A stretch of 8,119 nt of DNA from an uncultured Clostridia bacterium. GTDB lineage: Bacteria > Bacillota > Clostridia > Oscillospirales > Ruminococcaceae. Each line of letters starts with the position of its first letter. The first letter of the stretch is position 1. Location of the stretch: positions 1-8,119 of the forward strand of contig CAMWLH010000082.1 in the NCBI GenBank assembly GCA_947175045.1. Reading direction: 5' to 3'. This document shows, piece by piece, positions 1 through 5,216 of the stretch. Made by a program: the position numbers and the translations under genes. The notes under the pieces were generated by a model that did no database searches, was not told the origin of the DNA, and saw only the letters and a program-made list of their open reading frames with translations.

Positions 1-17
1 ATTAATAGGAGTGTAAT

Positions 18-3000
18 ATGGACAAGAAAAAGAATAATGAAAAAAAGGCGGATATTTCCGTAAACTATCTTTATGATCCGTCTATAATGTACCTTTCCGA
101 AAGCGGTGTTATAAAATGCGATAAGGTCGGGGATATCGGCATGGAGGATCTGTGTCTTTTTCAGATCGACGAGGTGTGCTTTGAGGATAAAGCCCCGCGC
201 AGAGAGGCGCTGGAAAACGTTTTGTCGGCGATGAGAATTGACGGGGTAAACTTCATATTCCTTATAGTCGGTGACAAAAAGGGAGTAAAATTTTATTACG
301 GCGCTTCGCGCGACAATAGATGTAAGGGTATGAAGCTAAGTATCAACGATATAGGGGAATACATACTTTCTCCGGGCATCAAGGGTAATTTCAGAGGAAG
401 TAAGGTCATACCTATTGCTCCCGATGAGAAGCGCTCCATTGTAAAAAAAATCGGCGGAATGAAATATTCGGGGATAATCGAAGGCGTTCCCGGAGCAAAT
501 AAGAATGATGAGAAATTTCAGAGTGTGGACAGGCTTGTTGATGTAATGCTGGGCGACGAGTTCTGCTTTATGGTAATTGCAAAGCCGCTCAATATCGGGA
601 CTGTTCTTGATATCCAGCGTGACATGTATACGTTGTATTCGCAGCTCCTGCCGTTGTCAAAAAAGAGTATACAGAACGCAAGCTCGACAAATGAGGGCAG
701 GTCTAAGGGTACGACAAAGGGGACGACCGAGGGAAAATCCACCAGTATATCAAAGTCGGAAAGCAGCGGCACCAGCGACAGTGTAGCAACCAATTCGGGA
801 CACGGAACGAGCATAACGAATACCATAGGCACCACCAAAAGCACGGGAACGTCGTCAAGTTCCGGCACCTCGTCTACGTCAAGCGGAGGAAGCGAATCCA
901 AAGCAACTGGCTCAAGCACAAGCAACGGTACCACCGAAACAAAGGGAACAAGCGAAACAATAAGCAAAACCACTGGCAGCAGTGATTCCGTTTCAACAAG
1001 TATCAGCGGACAGGAATCGGAAAGCTCCGGAACGTCCTCCTCCGAAAGCACCACCGTCGAATTCGGAAACAAGGAGGTTCAGGACTGGATAAAATACCTC
1101 GACGAGGTAATTATTCCAAGACTGGATTACGGAAAGGGCAAGGGAGTTTTCGTAACGTCTATCGCGCTGTTTACAAATATCAGCGCTTGTATGCAGAAGC
1201 TTGAAAACACCGCGATATCGCTGTATTCCGGAGAAACGGGCAATCGCGTTCCCTTAAAGGCAATGCCGCTTTCCGGAGAGGCGGAACGAGCCGTAAAAAA
1301 TTTCAGCCTGCCCTACGGAAAAATAAGCGGACTGAGCTGCAATAACGAAAAAATAGCTCATTCCGCTATGTCGCAAGTGCTGGACAAGGACGGCAGCGGA
1401 TATATAGGTAACTGGATAACCACCAATGAGCTTGGAGTGGTTTCGGGACTTCCTCAGAAGGAGGTCGTGGGGCTGCGGCTTAAGGAAGAGGTCGAATTCG
1501 GGCTTAATTCCAGGTGCGAGCCCAATGATGACAGCAAAATTGAGCTTGGCAATCTGGTGCAGAGCGGAAACGTTCTGAGCAAGAATCCTGTTTATATGGA
1601 CAGGAATGTTCTTGATCAGCATATTTTTATCGCGGGAGTGACCGGAAGCGGAAAAACCACCACCTGTCAGAATCTTATCCATGCCAGCGGTTTGCCATTC
1701 CTTGTAATAGAGCCTGCCAAAACCGAGTACCGTATATTAAAGGAGGATTTTGACGATCTTCTTGTTTTCACGCTGGGAAATAATACCGTTGCTCCTCTCA
1801 AAATGAATCCCTTTGTATTTTATCCCCATGAGAGCATCACCTCCAGGGTCGACATGATAAAGGCTTGTATTGAATCCGCGTTTGATATGGAGGCTGCAAT
1901 TCCGCAGATCATAGAGTCCGCCATATATCTGAGCTATGAGCAGTATGGCTGGAATATATCCACAAACAAAAACAGCAGATTTGACAAGCCCTTTGAAAAG
2001 GGAGTAAATGCGTTCCCGACGCTTTCCGACCTGATAGCGAACTGCACCGAGGTGGTCAAGCGGCAGGGATTCGACGAAAGGCTTAAAAATGATTATATCG
2101 GTTCGATAAACGCGCGGCTTCAGGGACTTATGGTGGGAAGCAAGGGACTTATGCTCAATACACATCATTCGATAGATTTTGAAGAGCTCCTTGACCAGCG
2201 CGTGGTACTGGAGCTGGAGGAGATACGCAGCGGCTCGGAAAAATCGCTTATAATGGGCTTTATTCTGATAAATCTTGCGGAGGCTATCAAGGCTAAGTAT
2301 ATGAAGAACGGGCGGTTCAGTCACCTTACTCTTGTGGAGGAGGCGCACAGGCTTCTCAGTAAGTATCAGCCCGGTGACGATCCGAATAAAAGACATGGAG
2401 TGGAGATGTTCGCCGATATGCTGGCGGAGATAAGAAAATACGGCGAATCCCTTATCATAGTTGACCAGATACCCAATAAACTCACGTCCGAGGTGCTTAA
2501 AAACACAAACACCAAGATCATACACCGTATTTTCGCGGAGGATGACAAGGAGGCGATCGGAAATACGATAATGCTTAATAAGGAGCAGAAGGAATTCCTG
2601 TCTAACCTCGATACCGGACGCGCGATATTTTACTCGACGGGCTATGATAAGGCGGTCCAGGTGCAGATAAAACAAAGCAGCGATACGAGCCGCCGCTCTC
2701 CCGAGGACAGCGAGCTTGTGCCTATCGTTTACGAGTTCTACAGACAGCATTACAAGGACGGATTTATTATGGGTCTGGAAATGCTTGACGAGATGCCCTC
2801 AAACGAGATGCTGGAGTGCTTTATAGCTCTTGAAAACGGCGATGAGCTGGCGCAGATGTTAAAATGCTTTGAAAAAACCGATATAAAGCCGTCAAAGGAG
2901 CTTATTAATTTGATAGCAAAATATATAGACGTTTTGGGAATAGAGTTTTTATGCGATTATATGCGCAGGTACTGCTTGTCCGGCTATCTTGATCCGGCGA

Positions 3001-3101
3001 ATATCCCGCTTGAGGAGATAGTTGCGGATTTTGTTGCAGGGAAAATATTGAAAGGTCAGCGCAGACAATTTGTTCAAGAAAAGTTTTTAAGAAAAATTTA
3101 G
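18..3101 (+). CDS. HerA/VirB4-type DUF87 P-loop ATPase with Ser-rich linker
   Basis: This is a 1027-residue motor ATPase of the HerA-FtsK superfamily, whose members form ring-shaped pumps for DNA or protein. The Walker A motif GVTGSGKT is at residues 540-547. It is followed by an IEPAKTEYR segment (564-572) and MNPF (596-599), both typical of DUF87/VirB4-like proteins. Walker B is LTLVEEAH (770-777) with adjacent catalytic-type glutamates. The HerA-style sensor glutamine is in IIVDQIP (813-819), and an arginine-finger-like HRI is at 836-838. Residues 1-213 form an N-terminal domain, about 214-346 are Ser/Thr/Gly-rich linker, about 347-530 lead into the motor, and about 890-1027 are a helical C-terminal tail. 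I see no transmembrane segment. The ATG at 18 has AGGAG at 7-11, six bases upstream. The stop codon runs into the ribosome binding site of the next gene, suggesting co-transcription. The class is clear, but whether the substrate is DNA or protein is not visible. Confidence 0.9.
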   Translation: MDKKKNNEKKADISVNYLYDPSIMYLSESGVIKCDKVGDIGMEDLCLFQIDEVCFEDKAPRREALENVLSAMRIDGVNFIFLIVGDKKGVKFYYGASRDNRCKGMKLSINDIGEYILSPGIKGNFRGSKVIPIAPDEKRSIVKKIGGMKYSGIIEGVPGANKNDEKFQSVDRLVDVMLGDEFCFMVIAKPLNIGTVLDIQRDMYTLYSQLLPLSKKSIQNASSTNEGRSKGTTKGTTEGKSTSISKSESSGTSDSVATNSGHGTSITNTIGTTKSTGTSSSSGTSSTSSGGSESKATGSSTSNGTTETKGTSETISKTTGSSDSVSTSISGQESESSGTSSSESTTVEFGNKEVQDWIKYLDEVIIPRLDYGKGKGVFVTSIALFTNISACMQKLENTAISLYSGETGNRVPLKAMPLSGEAERAVKNFSLPYGKISGLSCNNEKIAHSAMSQVLDKDGSGYIGNWITTNELGVVSGLPQKEVVGLRLKEEVEFGLNSRCEPNDDSKIELGNLVQSGNVLSKNPVYMDRNVLDQHIFIAGVTGSGKTTTCQNLIHASGLPFLVIEPAKTEYRILKEDFDDLLVFTLGNNTVAPLKMNPFVFYPHESITSRVDMIKACIESAFDMEAAIPQIIESAIYLSYEQYGWNISTNKNSRFDKPFEKGVNAFPTLSDLIANCTEVVKRQGFDERLKNDYIGSINARLQGLMVGSKGLMLNTHHSIDFEELLDQRVVLELEEIRSGSEKSLIMGFILINLAEAIKAKYMKNGRFSHLTLVEEAHRLLSKYQPGDDPNKRHGVEMFADMLAEIRKYGESLIIVDQIPNKLTSEVLKNTNTKIIHRIFAEDDKEAIGNTIMLNKEQKEFLSNLDTGRAIFYSTGYDKAVQVQIKQSSDTSRRSPEDSELVPIVYEFYRQHYKDGFIMGLEMLDEMPSNEMLECFIALENGDELAQMLKCFEKTDIKPSKELINLIAKYIDVLGIEFLCDYMRRYCLSGYLDPANIPLEEIVADFVAGKILKGQRRQFVQEKFLRKI
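657..1055 (+). repeat. Low-complexity Ser/Thr/Gly linker inside the ATPase
   Basis: Residues about 214-346 of the ATPase are almost entirely Ser, Thr and Gly, with scattered Glu and Lys. Short degenerate units such as SGTSS, GTTKGTT and STSSG recur. The DNA shows matching short, imperfect direct repeats of Ser and Thr codons rather than one exact unit. Such a stretch should be disordered and act as a long tether between the N-terminal domain and the motor. The same composition read antisense produces a long spurious open frame, which should be ignored. Confidence 0.75.
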
Positions 3102-3113
3102 GGGGTGGAAGCG

Positions 3114-3671
3114 ATGGGGCTTTTTTCAAGTATCAATTCAGCTATTAATTCTTTAAATGGAGAAATGTGGTTTAAAAAAGATTGTGGAATTTCTAAGAGA
3201 AAGAGCGAATTTGAAGAAACAAACGATTATATTGCCGTACTTCAAAGGAAGATCTACGCGGACAAGCCCAGAACCGAAAAGCAGAAGCAGCAGGATACCG
3301 CGGGCGGATCAGTGATATATCTTAAGGCTATCGGCGAAAAAATCGGCATAACCTTCACCGAGCAATTTATCGCAGAGTGCGGAAAACTGGAGCTTGAACC
3401 TGAGACTATCGTTGCTCTTGCCGCAGCTTTCAAGGAGGACGGGTACAGCAGTACGCCGTCAATCAAGACGACTATTGAAAGAGGCGTGACTGCAAAGCCG
3501 AATTCACCTTTCGGTATATCGGCTATTGTTGCTGCAAGCAGAGCAAACACCTTAGTATCCGGCAATGCACATTCGAATAGTGTAAAAAAGGCGGTTCAAA
3601 GGCTCTATCACGGCTATTCCGACGAGCAGATAAACGCCGTTCTTGAAAGATGGCGCAAAAAGCTTAGTTAA
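3114..3671 (+). CDS. Small MGLFS protein 1, paralog of the next gene
   Basis: This is a 185-residue protein of no family I recognise. I chose the ATG at 3114 over an in-frame GTG at 3105 because the GGGGGTGG ribosome binding site (3101-3108) would overlap that GTG. The chosen start also gives MGLFSSINSAIN, which lines up with the start of the following gene. The N-terminal unit (residues 2-12) is a small amphipathic segment. From F33 the protein is homologous to the next gene: FEETNDYIAVL matches FDSTEEYIKYL there, and YLKAIGEKIGI matches YLNAAKEKLGV. Both also end in a similar SDEQI/SDDDI helix. Residues 110-155 are Ser/Ala-rich and differ from the paralog. There is no classical signal peptide. 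The first 120 coding bases are far more AT-rich than the rest. A membrane-associated effector or a substrate of the upstream ATPase is possible but unproven. Confidence 0.85.
   Translation: MGLFSSINSAINSLNGEMWFKKDCGISKRKSEFEETNDYIAVLQRKIYADKPRTEKQKQQDTAGGSVIYLKAIGEKIGITFTEQFIAECGKLELEPETIVALAAAFKEDGYSSTPSIKTTIERGVTAKPNSPFGISAIVAASRANTLVSGNAHSNSVKKAVQRLYHGYSDEQINAVLERWRKKLS
3117..3149 (+). other. Single 11-residue GLFS unit in MGLFS protein 1
   Basis: Residues 2-12 (GLFSSINSAIN) match the first 11-residue unit of the neighbouring paralog (GLFSAIGGAIK) at G, L, F, S, I, A and I. Only one clear unit is present here, followed by a partial one starting SLNG. The shared element at the extreme N-terminus, together with a glycine at position 2 that should allow Met removal, suggests a common targeting or membrane-inserting peptide. 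Confidence 0.6.
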
Positions 3672-3699
3672 TAATCAGCACAGGCTGAAAAATATTTTT

Positions 3700-3705
3700 A
3701 GGAGG
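3700..3705 (+). promoter_or_regulatory. AGGAGG ribosome binding site of MGLFS protein 2
   Basis: A perfect AGGAGG lies ten bases before the ATG at 3716, at the long end of normal spacing. It fixes the start of MGLFS protein 2. The 44-base gap from gene 2 contains no convincing terminator or promoter, so genes 2 and 3 are probably on one transcript. Confidence 0.7.
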
Positions 3706-3715
3706 ATAATTTTTT

Positions 3716-4459
3716 ATGGGACTTTTCAGTGCAATTGGTGGAGCAATCAAATCGGTGTGCAGCGCGGTATGCAGCTGTGTCGGGAAAGTATGCAGTGCGG
3801 TCGGGGGCGCCTTGTCGAATATCGGAAGAGCGGCGTCGGGATTTGTTGAGAAGCTCAGCACCATAGCGCCACCGCTTTTCCCGAAGCTCGATTTGCCGAT
3901 AATAATTGAGGCTATCGGCAAGGTTATAGGCAAAATAGCGGAGTTCCTGGGCATCAAGGAACCGGAAAAGGACGAGCCTGAGGATCTGGGTATGAAAGCG
4001 GAGCAGGCGGAGAAAAAGCCGGAGGATTTTGACAGCACCGAGGAGTATATTAAATATCTGCACAACGAGGTCAAGGTGGACGAGACCAAGAAAAAGGATC
4101 TCACGACCGAGCAGAGAGCGGCATATACGGCGATCGGCTCTCAGCTGTATCTTAATGCGGCAAAGGAGAAACTTGGCGTTGACGATATTTCTCCCGAAAT
4201 ACTTGTAGACGCGGCAAAGCTGAAAATGGACGCGGGTGAAATAGTCGAGTACATCAAGCAGATGAAGAATGTGGGCTTGGGAGATCAGAAGGCTATGAGC
4301 GACTACCTGCACGGCAAGGCGGAGAACGTTGAAACAGCGGGCAAGGTGAGGGATTCCATGACAGCGGCTCTGAAGGAGATAAACCCCGAAATGTCGGATG
4401 ACGATATCGCGGACAAGATCTGCGATATGCGCGCCGAACTCAGTAAGGAAGAGCCTTGA
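3716..4459 (+). CDS. MGLFS protein 2 with tandem 11-residue N-terminal repeats
   Basis: This is a 247-residue protein of no family I recognise. Residues 2-45 are four tandem 11-residue units rich in Gly, Ala, Ser and Val, with four cysteines (15, 19, 21, 26) and no acidic residue before E45. Residues 47-80 hold a Pro-rich turn and then a hydrophobic helix around LPIIIEAIGKVIGKIAEFLG. A charged Lys/Glu hinge (81-104) leads to a helical domain (105 to the end) homologous to the preceding gene. Both hydrophobic segments could lie on or in a membrane, but neither is a clean transmembrane span and there is no cleavable signal peptide. The tandem arrangement and shared ends show duplication. Plausible roles are a membrane-perturbing effector, a membrane anchor, or a substrate of the ATPase encoded upstream; the sequence does not decide. 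The stop codon overlaps a candidate promoter for the next gene. Confidence 0.87.
   Translation: MGLFSAIGGAIKSVCSAVCSCVGKVCSAVGGALSNIGRAASGFVEKLSTIAPPLFPKLDLPIIIEAIGKVIGKIAEFLGIKEPEKDEPEDLGMKAEQAEKKPEDFDSTEEYIKYLHNEVKVDETKKKDLTTEQRAAYTAIGSQLYLNAAKEKLGVDDISPEILVDAAKLKMDAGEIVEYIKQMKNVGLGDQKAMSDYLHGKAENVETAGKVRDSMTAALKEINPEMSDDDIADKICDMRAELSKEEP
3719..3850 (+). repeat. Four tandem 33-bp (11-codon) repeats
   Basis: The units read GLFSAIGGAIK, SVCSAVCSCVG, KVCSAVGGALS and NIGRAASGFVE. Aliphatic residues occupy positions 2 and 10, Ala is fixed at position 5, I/V/A fills position 6, Ser is at position 4 in three units, and Gly or Ser is at position 8 in all four. At the DNA level, 14 bases at 3755-3768 recur at 3788-3801 with two mismatches, exactly 33 bases apart. 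An 11-residue period is the signature of helices that lie along a surface, such as the synuclein and apolipoprotein families. Confidence 0.75.
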
Positions 4460-4465
4460 TATAAT
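4457..4465 (+). promoter_or_regulatory. Candidate extended -10 promoter (TGATATAAT)
   Basis: TGATATAAT matches the extended -10 consensus TGnTATAAT perfectly. Its TGA is also the stop codon of MGLFS protein 2. No good -35 box lies at 16-18 bases upstream (the sequence there resembles AACTCA), which extended -10 promoters can tolerate. The expected start is near 4472, just before the stem-loop, so the transcript of the downstream pair would begin with that hairpin. A chance match cannot be excluded in a short AT-rich gap. Confidence 0.45.
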
Positions 4466-4473
4466 GAACCCAG

Positions 4474-4507
4474 GGACACATTTTCCGAAAATTCGGAAAA
4501 CGTGTCC
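4474..4507 (+). promoter_or_regulatory. Near-perfect 15-bp inverted repeat / stem-loop
   Basis: The arms GGACACATTTTCCGA and TCGGAAAACGTGTCC pair with one A-C mismatch around a four-base AAAT loop. No run of T follows directly; the first short T tract begins six to eight bases later (GTGTTTTA). It is therefore a poor intrinsic terminator as written. It may be a 5' hairpin that stabilises the downstream mRNA, a partial attenuator between the two gene groups, or a protein-binding palindrome. It could also be one copy of a dispersed intergenic palindrome. Confidence 0.65.
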
Positions 4508-4571
4508 TAAAGGTGTTTTACTCGCTTATCCCGTGATTCTTGGCGGGAAATAACAGAAACAGGTGATGTGT

Positions 4572-5216
4572 ATGAAAAATAACAATAAGAGGGATATGGT
4601 ATGCCGCTGTATGCTGCTCAGGCATGAAAACAGCGTATATGTGGTGAGGTACAGGGATGGCGAAATGTCGGCGGTGCTTTTCGGAGGTGAAAAATATTCG
4701 GAATATGATGAGGACTTTTGGACAACGCTGCGTAACCAGATAGGTCTGGAGCGCTCGCTTACAATAGATTTTTGTATTGTTTCGGACATCGGGGATTTTG
4801 ATAAGCCCGATGATATGGACAACCCGTCCTGCTCCGTTGATGAAAGCGTATGGAAACGCAGCACAATAACAAAAGCGATAGATTTATTGGAGCTGTCGAT
4901 CAATGCGGAGGTGTTGACAAATGAAGGTCAGCGGATATGCGGGATCAACGGCAGCCTTTCGGGTGATGGCGTCGCTTTTACCGCGAGGTTTTTAAGAGAA
5001 ATCTATTATAACGATCCCGATATTAAAAGCATGGATATTGATGAGGTATTGTCGGAGGAAGACACTGCCGAAGAAACAGCCAAATGCGTTCCGACAGAGT
5101 CGGCGGAGTTTGCGCAGACAGCTCCGCCGCGTGTGGCGGAAAACGGTGAAAGCTCGGAGCTGGCAAAGCATTTTTACAGAATGATGGAAGAGGACGAAAG
5201 GGCAGGTGCTAGATAA
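4572..5216 (+). CDS. Unknown protein coupled to the Hsp70-like gene
   Basis: This is a 214-residue protein with no family I can name. I chose the ATG at 4572 because AGGTG (4561-4565) stands six bases ahead of it; in-frame starts at 4563 (GTG) and 4566 (ATG) would sit on or against that site. Residues 1-145 look like a compact alpha/beta domain, with alternating hydrophobic strands (NSVYVVRYRDG, then MSAVLFGG), a YDEDFW motif and a central TIDFCIVSDIGDF strand. Residues about 150-214 are acidic, Pro/Ala-containing and probably flexible, ending in a short helix (ELAKHFYRMMEEDERAG). No signal peptide or membrane segment is seen. The TAATG overlap with the next gene suggests translational coupling and roughly equal production, as for a partner or co-factor of the Hsp70-like ATPase. 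A co-chaperone or exchange-factor role is only a guess. Confidence 0.85.
   Translation: MKNNNKRDMVCRCMLLRHENSVYVVRYRDGEMSAVLFGGEKYSEYDEDFWTTLRNQIGLERSLTIDFCIVSDIGDFDKPDDMDNPSCSVDESVWKRSTITKAIDLLELSINAEVLTNEGQRICGINGSLSGDGVAFTARFLREIYYNDPDIKSMDIDEVLSEEDTAEETAKCVPTESAEFAQTAPPRVAENGESSELAKHFYRMMEEDERAGAR
5204..5208 (+). promoter_or_regulatory. AGGTG ribosome binding site inside the end of the preceding gene
   Basis: AGGTG lies seven bases before the ATG at 5216, within the last codons of the preceding gene. With the TAATG overlap it supports this start for the Hsp70-like protein and indicates translational coupling. Confidence 0.65.

Noticed and set aside
518..1072. 184-codon minus-strand open frame, rich in Leu, Val and Pro
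   Set aside because: It is the antisense image of the Ser/Thr/Gly linker codons and has no sensible domain, while the + strand protein continues through it with clear motifs.
1737..2750. 337-codon minus-strand open frame
   Set aside because: It lies entirely opposite the P-loop ATPase core, whose Walker B and sensor motifs prove the + strand reading; the antisense protein shows no motif.
18..3101. Known HerA-nuclease or HerA-SIR2 anti-phage pair
   Set aside because: No nuclease, SIR2 or other effector enzyme motif appears in the neighbouring genes in this window.
18..3101. Conjugation (type IV secretion) operon
   Set aside because: There is no relaxase, coupling protein, VirB6/8/9-like membrane protein or peptidoglycan hydrolase nearby; only the ATPase superfamily is shared.
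3105..3113. GTG start for MGLFS protein 1
   Set aside because: It would lie on the ribosome binding site, and the ATG at 3114 gives the MGLFS start shared with the paralog.
3675..3688. TCAGC-ACAG-GCTGA mini hairpin followed by AT-rich sequence
   Set aside because: A five-pair stem is too weak for a terminator, and the following A/T run is not a T tract.
3664..4312. Overlapping minus-strand frames opposite MGLFS protein 2
   Set aside because: They mirror the + strand gene, which has a perfect AGGAGG, paralogy and repeat structure.
4526..4553. Possible second stem, TCCCG with CGGGA
   Set aside because: It has five pairs with a ten-base loop and needs a bulge to extend; this is expected by chance.
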